Assembly: GCA_016187725.1 (NCBI GenBank) | Contig: JACPJE010000180.1 | Span: 1 to 48,357 of the forward strand | From: Candidatus Latescibacterota bacterium | GTDB taxonomy: Bacteria; Latescibacterota; UBA2968; UBA8231 | Length of the DNA stretch: 48,357 nt | Direction: 5' to 3' | Part shown: in pieces, positions 8,338 through 16,145 of the stretch | How the letters are laid out: each line of letters opens with the position of its first letter | Position numbering within the stretch: the first letter of the stretch is position 1 | Position numbers and translations under genes: made by a program | Notes under the pieces: generated by a model | The model's input: the letters and a program-made list of their open reading frames with translations, nothing else | The model's database searches: none | Told to the model about the DNA's origin: nothing

Positions 8338-10992
8338 TCATTTCTCCACTCCCGCGTACACGGTCATGAAGCCCCGGGTGTTGGTCTGGGTGTCCAAGAG
8401 TTCGGAGCGGCGCTGGCTGATCTGCAGGCCGATGATGGTGGTCAATCTATATCCTAGATACTGGGTGAGGTTGGTCAATTGTGCCGCCGCGGTCAACTCC
8501 TCAAAGCTGTCCTCGGCCCCCGGGGGAGCCGGATCGCGCAGCTGGTAGAAGAGATGGTACTCCACCCCGCCTTCCAGGAAGCTGTTGCTCAGCACCGGCA
8601 GGCGCATCAGGGCCATGAACAACTCGTTCAGTTCGGCGCGCCGGAATTCCTGGCTCAGGATGGGGGTCTGGCGCAGCCACTCGCTCTTCCAGGCCGGCCC
8701 CAGGGCGAGGCGGCCCAGCTTCAATTCGTACTGGGTTTTGGCGATCAGACCCAGGAAGGAGGCTTCTTTGCGCAGGCCGCGCAGCAAAAGCTGGCGCCGG
8801 GTCTCCTGCTGGCGGTAGTACTGCCACTTGACTTTGCCCTCCAGGTGCAGCCCGGGGATGCGGGTGTACTCGGCCCCCAGCCAGGAGGTGTCAACCCAGG
8901 TGTGGGGGGCCGGCAGGGCGTCCTGCACTGGGAAGAGGTCGCCGCGGGTGTTGGGCGGCTGCAGCCACTGGATCAGGTCGTCGCGGATGGTGTCGCGCAC
9001 CTTGCGCAGGTCCTGGAAGAGGCGCACCCGGCCCCAGGAGAGGTGGCGGTCAGCAGTGACCAGGGCATAGGTGGCCAGGGTGCGCCGCGCTTCGGAGAGC
9101 TGGCGGAAACGCTCCTGGCCCAGGGTGAGGCGCAGGTCCGGGGTGAGGAAGGCCCCGCCGTACACGTTGTAGCCCTTGCGGTCGCGCGGGTACGGGTAGT
9201 CGGGCTCCTCGTCGTTCTCAAAGCGGTCGGCCCACTGGTTGTGGTTCATGTCCACCCCATAGAGGAAGTCGGGGCGGTCGGCGCGGAAGCGCAGGAAGGG
9301 CTCTTCGTAATCGGGGAAACGGTTGGGGCTCACGTCGCTGTCATTCTGGTTGAAATCGGAGATGAAGTCGTTGTTCTCGTCCCAGCCGGGGAAGAGTTCG
9401 TCGTCGCCGGTGGTCCAGCCCTTGCGCTTCCAGTCGGGCCGCCGGTCCTGGTCGTCGTTGTCCTCCACCAGTTCGTAGCGCTGCAATTCGTTGCCGTAAT
9501 CCAACTGGCCCACCTCGGAGATCACGGCCATGGAGGTGGAGTAGAAGGGGCTGACCTCAAAGGCCTCGCCAAAGGCGAAGTACGGATAGGCGGTGTGGGA
9601 GAGGTTGAAGAGCCAGGCTTCGGCCCGGGTGCTGGAGGCGTGGTGCTGCACGAGGCGGGGATTGGGGTACTGGCGGTACTGGTTATTGAGGTTCACCTCC
9701 ATGTAGCCTCTGAAGCCCCGCAGCTCGTTCAGCTCCACGGTGAAGCCGGCCACCTGATTGGCAGTGGGCAGGCCGTAGTCGAAGGCCAGGACCTGCTGGT
9801 TGGAGCCGTCCTGCACATTGCCTGCGGCCCTGGCCACGGTGGTGAAATCCAGGTTGCCCCGGCTGCCCAACTGCCGGTCAGAGCTGATCTCCACCCTGAA
9901 GTCATTGGCCACCACCAGCTCGACCTGCGCCCGGGCGATGCGCACCGGCACCGGGCCGGTATAGCTGGGATTGGAGAAATCGAAGCTGAGGCGGATCAGC
10001 TCGCTGCCGTCGGCCGCCAGGTAGCCCCGCCGCTGGAAACCGCCCTCGACCAGGGCGCGGAAGCCGATCTCACTGCCCCGGGTCTGGGCCCCGTCCAGGT
10101 CCCAGATCAGGATGTCCGAGGCGAAGAGGGCACCCCCGCCCTCGCCGTCCTCGGGGGAATCGTCCCTGATCAGCACCTCGACCCTGCCCACCGCCGCGGT
10201 GTTCTGCACGCCCAGGAGATTCCCGGCCAGCAGGTTGTCGCTGAAGGCTTCGGCCCGGGAATAGCTGTGGTGCATGTTGACAAAGGTGCCGCCCACCGAG
10301 ACGAAATCCCCCACCTGGGCCACCAGCCGGCTGCCGATCAGATTGGTGTTGTCGGTGGCCTGTAAGGGAGGGTCTGGGAGGGTGGTGGTACCTTCAAAGG
10401 AACTAGGCGCGCTGATGCGCGAGAGCAGCAGGGTGCCCGAGTACTTGTCCGAGGAGAAGTCCCACTGGATGCCGTTGAACTGGGGCTTGGAAAAGGTCAT
10501 GGGGGTGAGGGTGGAGCGGATCTGGTCGCCCACGGTGATGGCGTAGTGGTACTGCCCCTTGTGATCGGCGGCCACCACCAGCCTGTTGAACCAGGAGCTG
10601 AAGCGGCCCCTTCTGGGGTCTCCCGAATTCAGCGAGGAGCCGAAGGGTTGGGGATTGGTCTGCTGCCAGTCGTAGATCAGCCAACCCCTGGTGAGGAAGT
10701 TGCCGTACAGGTCGTAGAAGTAGTTGCCCTCCAGGGAGATGCTCACGTAGCGCTCGTAGGGTTCGCGGGCGTAGTTGGAATATTCCCACTGCTTCCACTT
10801 ATATTCGCGGTAGAGTTCCTGGGGCACGTACCATTTGCGCAGGGCCGGGTCCAGGGCGTCGAAAAGCACCCCCGGTCCGGTGGGCTCAAAGCTGACCTTG
10901 CCGCCCCGCTGCACAATGCCCAGGCGCGATCCGTACTCCTGGGCCCGAAGGGGCGCGACGACTAGAAGAACTGCAAGCATTAGTCGAGTCAT
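8338..10992 (-). CDS. type B2 large exported, probable outer-membrane protein with EF-hand-like loops
   Basis: An 884-residue protein with a signal peptide (MTRLMLAVLLVVAPLRAQ) and a mature chain rich in alternating-hydrophobicity strands, Tyr, Trp and Arg, ending GFMTVYAGVEK, as in a last beta-strand. It is a clear paralogue of the 917-residue product at 13282-16035: both carry a WLIYDWQQ/WLVYSWTQ segment, a DDNDDQ/DDDDQN acidic stretch, and the sequence FLRFRADRP followed by an EF-hand-like loop. In this copy the loop is D581-MNHNQWADRF-E592, with Asp/Asn at positions 1, 3, 5, 9 and Glu at 12. I selected the ATG at 10992 because it directly precedes the signal peptide. Localisation in the outer membrane is inferred; I recognise no characterised family. 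It lies 3' of type A2, separated by a repeat element. Confidence 0.8.
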   Translation of the reverse strand: MTRLMLAVLLVVAPLRAQEYGSRLGIVQRGGKVSFEPTGPGVLFDALDPALRKWYVPQELYREYKWKQWEYSNYAREPYERYVSISLEGNYFYDLYGNFLTRGWLIYDWQQTNPQPFGSSLNSGDPRRGRFSSWFNRLVVAADHKGQYHYAITVGDQIRSTLTPMTFSKPQFNGIQWDFSSDKYSGTLLLSRISAPSSFEGTTTLPDPPLQATDNTNLIGSRLVAQVGDFVSVGGTFVNMHHSYSRAEAFSDNLLAGNLLGVQNTAAVGRVEVLIRDDSPEDGEGGGALFASDILIWDLDGAQTRGSEIGFRALVEGGFQRRGYLAADGSELIRLSFDFSNPSYTGPVPVRIARAQVELVVANDFRVEISSDRQLGSRGNLDFTTVARAAGNVQDGSNQQVLAFDYGLPTANQVAGFTVELNELRGFRGYMEVNLNNQYRQYPNPRLVQHHASSTRAEAWLFNLSHTAYPYFAFGEAFEVSPFYSTSMAVISEVGQLDYGNELQRYELVEDNDDQDRRPDWKRKGWTTGDDELFPGWDENNDFISDFNQNDSDVSPNRFPDYEEPFLRFRADRPDFLYGVDMNHNQWADRFENDEEPDYPYPRDRKGYNVYGGAFLTPDLRLTLGQERFRQLSEARRTLATYALVTADRHLSWGRVRLFQDLRKVRDTIRDDLIQWLQPPNTRGDLFPVQDALPAPHTWVDTSWLGAEYTRIPGLHLEGKVKWQYYRQQETRRQLLLRGLRKEASFLGLIAKTQYELKLGRLALGPAWKSEWLRQTPILSQEFRRAELNELFMALMRLPVLSNSFLEGGVEYHLFYQLRDPAPPGAEDSFEELTAAAQLTNLTQYLGYRLTTIIGLQISQRRSELLDTQTNTRGFMTVYAGVEK

Positions 10993-11016
10993 GCATTTTC
11001 TCGTTATCAACGGTGG

Positions 11017-11190
11017 CGCGTCAGGGAGCGACCCGCTTCGGTTTTTCCCAAGGCGCGTCCCGCCGCACCCCAACGTATGGGGTGCTGCGCCTCGCTAGCT
11101 CTGACTCCGCTCCCCCGCCCATCGGGCCGGGATGCCCTTCCGGTGTTTCCCAAGGCGCGGACTTTCCTCCTCGCTCGCTCTGGCTCCGCT
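11017..11190. repeat. dispersed intergenic repeat, copy 1
   Basis: The A2-B2 spacer holds a block (11017-11060) that matches 29606-29648, sharing GGGAGCGACCC and TTTCCCAAGGCGCGTCC. Next is a perfect hairpin GCACCCCA/TGGGGTGC (11065-11072 and 11078-11085), then GCGCCTCGCT-GCTCTG-CTCCGCT (11087-11111). A second partial copy of the last two blocks follows (CCCAAGGCGCGGAC and CTCGCTCGCTCTGGCTCCGCT up to 11190). It contains no plausible gene. Orientation relative to transcription is opposite to that of the other copy. Confidence 0.75.
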
Positions 11191-11281
11191 CCCCCCTCAC
11201 CACATCCCTCGTCCTTCCCTCCCCAACCGCTCCCCGGGAACCACCTCCAGGGCACCTCCGGCCCTCTTTCCCCGCTGCTCA

Positions 11282-13195
11282 TCAGTACACGATCCCCAAC
11301 GTACCGCTGTGGCGTTCCTCAAAGGCGTCGGCCTGCACCCGCAGCACCCAGAGGTAGATCCCCGGCGGGGCCAGGTGGCCCTCCAGGCGGCCGTCCCAGT
11401 GGTACAGGGCCGGGCCGATGCCCAATTCGGCGGAGAAGAGGGCGCCCAGGCGCCGGCCGCCCAGGTCGTACAGGTCGAGGGAGACCGGTGCGGGCTTGAG
11501 CAATTGCAACAGATTGAAGGCGATCTCCAACTGGTCGTTCACCCCGTCGCCGTTAGGGGTGAAGAGGGCCGGGCGCAGGTCCACCTGGCCGATGAGCCGG
11601 CCGATCTGTTTGCGAGGGATGGACACAAAGAGATTGGACAGTTCGTCCTGGTCGTCGGGGGCAAAGCGCAGCACATTGCCCGGCTCCAGGGCCTGGGGTA
11701 CCTGGCCGGACCCCCGGTTGTAGACCCGGCCGGAAAAGGTGGTGCCGAAGCGGAAGATGGGCAGGTCGAAGGTGAACTCCAGCACGGCCCCGTTCCCCCG
11801 GACCAGGGGGAAACTCAGGCTGAATCCGTCTGGGCGGACGTAGTCCACTGAGAAGTTCACAGGCCGGCCGTCCACCTGCACCGCCCGGATGTGGGTGGCC
11901 TCGCCGTTGGTGTCCACCTCCAGCCGGTCGAAGCCCCGGATGGTGCCAGCCGCCCCCAGGCGCAGGGCGTAGCGGAAGGTGGCTGGCTCCTCGGCCTGGG
12001 CCAGGCGCGGGTACACCTCGGCCCGCAGGGTGTCGGCGATGGGAGGCTGCAGATAGTCGAACTCCAGCTTATCCACCTGGCGGGCCGCAAAGAGGTCGCC
12101 GCTCATTTCCAACTGAAACTGGAGGTAGCGGCGGGGCATGGGCGCGCTGAGCAGGCTGCCCGGCGTTGCCGTGATCCAGGGGCTCCAGTTCTGGGTGTCC
12201 TCCTCCAGGGACGCCCGGTCGTGCGGGTCGAGGGCGTAGTACCGGGTCGGCGCCACCTCCCGGTACCCCAGGACCTTGTCCTTGACGTCGCGCAGGGTCT
12301 GCCGGTAGCTGATAGGGGTGTCGTCGTTGCCAGTGCGCACCCGCAGGGAGAGTTTGGAGAACAGGGAGTCGCCCACGGCTTCGGCCCTCAGGCTCACGGG
12401 TCCCACCGTGGCCCGCTCTTCCAGGTCGATGATGTCGGACAGGTAGGTGGCCTGCGGCAGGTACCCGGTGCCGTAGATCTCCACCTCGTCGATCTCAAAG
12501 GGCACGGTGGCCAGGGACTTGAGCTTGATCAGGCGCGCGTATTGGGGAGCCAGTTCCAGATCCACCACCGGTTGTTCGTTGATCGGCTCGCGCGCCACCA
12601 ACAGATCTGGAGTGCGCGCGCTGGTCTGGGCTTTGTTGACCCAGACCTCGTATCCGTGCAGAAAATCGAACTGATAGGGCAGCGAGGGGGTGGAAACCAC
12701 GGTGTTGCGCGGATAGAAGCGGATGCGGTGGATGCCCACGGGCGCGGCAAAGTCGAAGATCAGGAGCACGTTCTGGGTCTTGACCTCCGGATTGAGCAGG
12801 GTGGGCTTGCGCTCAAAGGCCACCTGGTGGTTGCCGTTGATCATCCCGGTCAACTGCCTGAGCTGCTCCTCGCCGATGGACACATTGGAGGTGGTGAGCC
12901 CATTGCGGATGGCCAGCAGCCGGCTGGTGATGTTCTGATCATCGGCGAAGAAGAGCGGGCCGATCCAGCCGGGACGATGGCCAAAGTCCAGGGCGTCCCC
13001 CGGGGTATTGGTGGTGTCTTCGATGGTGCTGGGCCCGATGGTGACGACGTTGAGCACCCCGAATTTGTTGGCCAGGACGGTGGGGTCCCGGCCGTCGCCC
13101 CCGCGCTCCCAGGGGTGCTCCTCTTCCCCCAGCACAAATTGCTGGGCCGGCTGGGCCAGGGCCGTGCTCGCGGCGAGCAACAGGATCAACCTCAC
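11282..13195 (-). CDS. type A2 secreted protein with FlgD/gliding-type C-terminal domain
   Basis: A 637-residue exported protein. I place the start at the GTG at 13195 (GTG AGG TTG ATC), because a good signal peptide follows at once (RLILLLAASTALAQ) and the longer open frame upstream is repeat sequence. The N-terminal half has discoidin-like strands (LLIFDFAAPVGIHRIRFYP; FEIDEVEIYGTGY). The centre matches A1 and A3 (YLQFQLEMSG..LEFDYLQPPIADTLRAEV). The last 95 residues are the FlgD Ig-like domain with FTPNGDGVNDQL, LYDLGGRRLG, HWDGRLEG, PPGIYLWVLRV, ending GTLGIVY. The start codon and Shine-Dalgarno lie within a REP-like hairpin repeat, which is unusual. It is the upstream partner of B2. Confidence 0.86.
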   Translation of the reverse strand: MRLILLLAASTALAQPAQQFVLGEEEHPWERGGDGRDPTVLANKFGVLNVVTIGPSTIEDTTNTPGDALDFGHRPGWIGPLFFADDQNITSRLLAIRNGLTTSNVSIGEEQLRQLTGMINGNHQVAFERKPTLLNPEVKTQNVLLIFDFAAPVGIHRIRFYPRNTVVSTPSLPYQFDFLHGYEVWVNKAQTSARTPDLLVAREPINEQPVVDLELAPQYARLIKLKSLATVPFEIDEVEIYGTGYLPQATYLSDIIDLEERATVGPVSLRAEAVGDSLFSKLSLRVRTGNDDTPISYRQTLRDVKDKVLGYREVAPTRYYALDPHDRASLEEDTQNWSPWITATPGSLLSAPMPRRYLQFQLEMSGDLFAARQVDKLEFDYLQPPIADTLRAEVYPRLAQAEEPATFRYALRLGAAGTIRGFDRLEVDTNGEATHIRAVQVDGRPVNFSVDYVRPDGFSLSFPLVRGNGAVLEFTFDLPIFRFGTTFSGRVYNRGSGQVPQALEPGNVLRFAPDDQDELSNLFVSIPRKQIGRLIGQVDLRPALFTPNGDGVNDQLEIAFNLLQLLKPAPVSLDLYDLGGRRLGALFSAELGIGPALYHWDGRLEGHLAPPGIYLWVLRVQADAFEERHSGTLGIVY

Positions 13196-13202
13196 CCCCT
13201 TG

Positions 13203-13226
13203 CCCCCTCTCCTGAAGGAGAGGGGG
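13203..13226. repeat. REP-like CCCTCTCC hairpin directly upstream of the A2 start
   Basis: The arms CCCCCTCTCCT (13203-13213) and AGGAGAGGGGG (13216-13226) pair perfectly around a 2-base loop. On the transcribed strand the 5' side of the A2 start reads GGAGAGGGGGCAAGGGGGTGAGG, so the repeat supplies the only visible Shine-Dalgarno and its tail contains the GTG start. It is the same element as the pair at 16049-16133. Confidence 0.8.
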
Positions 13227-13281
13227 TAACAGCCGCTCTCTTTTCTTCGCAGACCAATCTCTTTTCCTCGCAGAGGTGCCA

Positions 13282-16035
13282 CTACCTCAACCCCGCGTTG
13301 AGGGTCAGGAAGAAGAGACTGCTGTGCTGGTCCGGCAGGTGGGTGAAGTGCCAACGGCTCAGCCGCAGCCCGGCCCGGGTGACCACCTGGTAGCCCTGGT
13401 ACGCCACCCGGTTGGTGAGCTGGCCTATCCAGGTCCAGCGGAAGAAATCCCCGCCCACTTCCTCGCGCTGCCCTCTCAACAGCCAGAACCAGTCCCCTTC
13501 CAGCCCCACCTGGAGCTGGGTGTCGAAGAGTTGCCGCCCGTAACGGGCGAAGTACCCGACCTTGGTCTTTTCGGCCAACAGGGGCTGGGTCCACATCAGG
13601 ATGCCCAATTGCTCCAGGCTGGTGGAGGCCGGCTGCCTGAGGCTGAAGGGCCGCTCCCGCTGCCATTCGCTCTTCCAGCGCGGCTCCAAGAGGCCCATGC
13701 CCAGAGGGATGCTCCATTCGGCCTTGTCGATGAGGCCCAGGAAACCGGCATTGCGGCGGCCCTCGCGCTCCTCCAGGGAGGCGGCGCTGTCGAGCTGGCG
13801 CAGAAATTCCCACTTGCAGCGGTGCTGCAGGCGCAGCCCTTCGACCAGGTGCTGGTCCCAGTCCGCGTACAGGGTGTGCCTCCAGGCGTCCTGGGCCGGC
13901 AGGGGATCGGGGACCGCGCGCATGCGGCCCTGGACGTCCACCGGCTGGACCCAGAGGGACAAATCATCGGGGATATTGTCCTGCACCCGCTCGCCGTAGG
14001 CGATGAAGCGCAGATGCCATTGGGGGGTGTCGCGGTTCCAGGCGCCCATCCCGTACCAGGCCCGGGTGTGGCCGTCGCCGGAGATCAGGTGCAGGCGCTG
14101 GCGGCCGGCAAAGAGATCCAGTTCGGGCAGCACCTCGACCTGGCCATAGACATTGTAGCCCCGGTGGTCCTGCTTGTAGGGATAGTCGGGCAGGTTGTCG
14201 TTCTCAAAGCGGTCGATGGTGCCGTTGTGGTTCATGTCCATCCCGAAGAGAAAGGCGGGCCGGTCGGCGCGGAAGCGCAGGAAGGGTTCCTCGTAGTCGG
14301 GGATCAGGTTGTTGTTCTGGTTGTAGTCGTTGAGGAAGTCCTGGTTCTCGTCGTACCCGGGCCAGGTGGGAATTTCGTCGTAGCCCTCGACGCTTTCACT
14401 GAGGGCCTGCGCCTGCCTTCTCCACTCGGGCTGGCCGTTCTGGTCGTCGTCGTCCTCCACCAGTTCGTAGAGGGCGGGGACCGGGGCCCGGTACTTGATG
14501 ACCCCGTTGATCTCGGTCAGCCAGTAGCTGGTGCTGTATCCGGCGGCGATGGAAAAGCCTTCCCAAAATAGGTGCCAGGGCAGGTGCCGGTAGCTCACCT
14601 GGCTGTACAGGGCCGGGGCCTGGCGCGCAAAGCGGTAGTGCCGGGTGCGGGCCGGGTTGGGATAGCTCAGGTGCAGGCGGTTGAGGGCGATCTCCCCCTG
14701 CACCGAAAAGCCCATCCACTCGGCCAGGTTCCAGTTGGCGCCGAGGACGTCGCTGGCCACCGGCAGGCCGTAGTCCAGGCTCAGGAAGCGGGTGTTGCTG
14801 CGGTCCTGCACGTTGCCCGCGGCCCGTTTCACCGGCAGAAAGATCACCGCGGCCCGCTGGGCCTGGCCATCGGTCTGCACGTTGGAGGCCATCTCCACTC
14901 GGTAGTCGTCGGCCACCTTCAGTTCCACGCGCACCCGGTCCAGCGCCGCGGTGTTGCGATCCTGATAGGAGAAGTTGGCCAGATCGTACTCCAGCTGGAT
15001 GAAATCGCTCCCGTCGGCCACCAAAGCGCCGCCCCGGTCGAAGCCGCCCTCGATTGTGGGGACCAGGCCGATCTGGCTGCCGCGCAGTTCCTGGCCGCTG
15101 GTGTCCACCAGCACGATATCGTGCTCCAGGAGCGCCGCCCCGCCTTGCCGGTCGGCCGGCGAGTCGTCGCGCAGGCGCACCCACACCTTGCGCAGGGCCT
15201 GGTTCTGGTTGGTGGTCAGGGTGCCGGCCAGGGGATTGCCGTGGTTGAGGGGGAGCTGGGTGTTGGCGTTGCGCACGTTGACAAAGGTGAGGCCCAGGCG
15301 CGCCGGCCCGCCGGCCAGGAATTCGGCGTGGCTCCCGCTCAGGTGGGTGGCGTCGGTGCGCACCCCGCTGATCGACGCTCCCCCCGAGGACCCGGGCGGG
15401 GGTGGGGTCGGGCCGTCCGGACCGCTGGGCCGGGCCAGCAGCAGGGTGGCCTGGTACCAGTCGGTGGACCAATCCAGGCGCAGCCCGTTGTAGCGCGGCT
15501 TGGAGAAGGTCAGGGGGGTGAAGGTGGTGGAGATCTGGTCGCCCACCATCAGCCGGTACACCCCGCCGCCCTTCTTGTCGGCGGCGATCACCAGGCGGTT
15601 GAAGAAGGCGTTGTACGCGCTGAAGTCTTGAGTCGTGCTGCGCACGTCCCGGGGAGCTAGCACCGGCACCTTGATGATCTCGTCGCCCTTGGGGCCGGGC
15701 TGCTGCTGGGTCCATGAGTAGACCAGCCAGCCCCGGCCCAGGGGGCTGCCCAGCAGGTCGTAGTACTCGTAGCCCTCTAGCAGGGCGTTCACATAACGGG
15801 TGTAGGTGGTGCGGGCGTAGCGGGTGTCCGCGCTCTGCCAGGGGCGGTCGTAGAGATCGGCCAGATGGAGGGGCGCGTACCAGCGATGCACCTCGGGGAG
15901 GGCGTACTCCACCTCGTAGTGGGGGGCGATCTGGCTCTCGCGGGGCGCGCCCAGGTTGCCCCGGTACAGGTCGCGGTTTTGGGCCTGGGTCAGGCCGGCA
16001 GTCAGCAAGAGCAGGGCCAAGAGGAACTTTCGCAT
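13282..16035 (-). CDS. type B1 large exported, probable outer-membrane protein with canonical EF-hand loop
   Basis: A 917-residue paralogue of B2. Signal peptide MRKFLLALLLLTAGLTQAQ, then a long strand-rich body (for example GRGWLVYSWTQQQPG, TFVNVRNANTQLPLNHGN) and a C-terminus SSLFFLTLNAGLR that could be a closing beta-strand. Acidic Asn/Asp repeats around residues 540-611 (DDDDQNGQPEW, DYNQNNNLIPDYEE) resemble calcium-binding repeats. Residues 600-611 (DMNHNGTIDRFE) fit the 12-residue EF-hand loop exactly, with D1, N3, N5, G6, I8 and E12. Calcium-stabilised outer-surface assembly is an inference. The start ATG sits immediately behind a REP-like hairpin that provides GGAG. It lies between A1 and A2. 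Confidence 0.8.
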   Translation of the reverse strand: MRKFLLALLLLTAGLTQAQNRDLYRGNLGAPRESQIAPHYEVEYALPEVHRWYAPLHLADLYDRPWQSADTRYARTTYTRYVNALLEGYEYYDLLGSPLGRGWLVYSWTQQQPGPKGDEIIKVPVLAPRDVRSTTQDFSAYNAFFNRLVIAADKKGGGVYRLMVGDQISTTFTPLTFSKPRYNGLRLDWSTDWYQATLLLARPSGPDGPTPPPPGSSGGASISGVRTDATHLSGSHAEFLAGGPARLGLTFVNVRNANTQLPLNHGNPLAGTLTTNQNQALRKVWVRLRDDSPADRQGGAALLEHDIVLVDTSGQELRGSQIGLVPTIEGGFDRGGALVADGSDFIQLEYDLANFSYQDRNTAALDRVRVELKVADDYRVEMASNVQTDGQAQRAAVIFLPVKRAAGNVQDRSNTRFLSLDYGLPVASDVLGANWNLAEWMGFSVQGEIALNRLHLSYPNPARTRHYRFARQAPALYSQVSYRHLPWHLFWEGFSIAAGYSTSYWLTEINGVIKYRAPVPALYELVEDDDDQNGQPEWRRQAQALSESVEGYDEIPTWPGYDENQDFLNDYNQNNNLIPDYEEPFLRFRADRPAFLFGMDMNHNGTIDRFENDNLPDYPYKQDHRGYNVYGQVEVLPELDLFAGRQRLHLISGDGHTRAWYGMGAWNRDTPQWHLRFIAYGERVQDNIPDDLSLWVQPVDVQGRMRAVPDPLPAQDAWRHTLYADWDQHLVEGLRLQHRCKWEFLRQLDSAASLEEREGRRNAGFLGLIDKAEWSIPLGMGLLEPRWKSEWQRERPFSLRQPASTSLEQLGILMWTQPLLAEKTKVGYFARYGRQLFDTQLQVGLEGDWFWLLRGQREEVGGDFFRWTWIGQLTNRVAYQGYQVVTRAGLRLSRWHFTHLPDQHSSLFFLTLNAGLR

Positions 16036-16048
16036 ACCTCACCCCTCA

Positions 16049-16133
16049 CCCCTCTCCTATAAGGAGAGGGGAATAGGTACTTCTGCCAAGAAAAGCAGGT
16101 GGCTTTTACCCCCTCTCCCCTGGGAGAGGGGGT
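16049..16133. repeat. pair of REP-like CCCTCTCC hairpins in inverted orientation
   Basis: The A1-B1 spacer consists almost entirely of two related hairpins. The first is CCCCTCTCCT/AGGAGAGGGG (16049-16058 and 16062-16071), the second ACCCCCTCTCCC/GGGAGAGGGGGT (16108-16119 and 16122-16133). Their flanks (CCTCACCCCTCA on the left, TCAGGGGGTGAGG on the right) show the two units are inverted relative to each other, as in paired REP elements. One end abuts the B1 start codon and the other the A1 stop codon. Confidence 0.8.
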
Positions 16134-16145
16134 CAGGGGGTGAGG

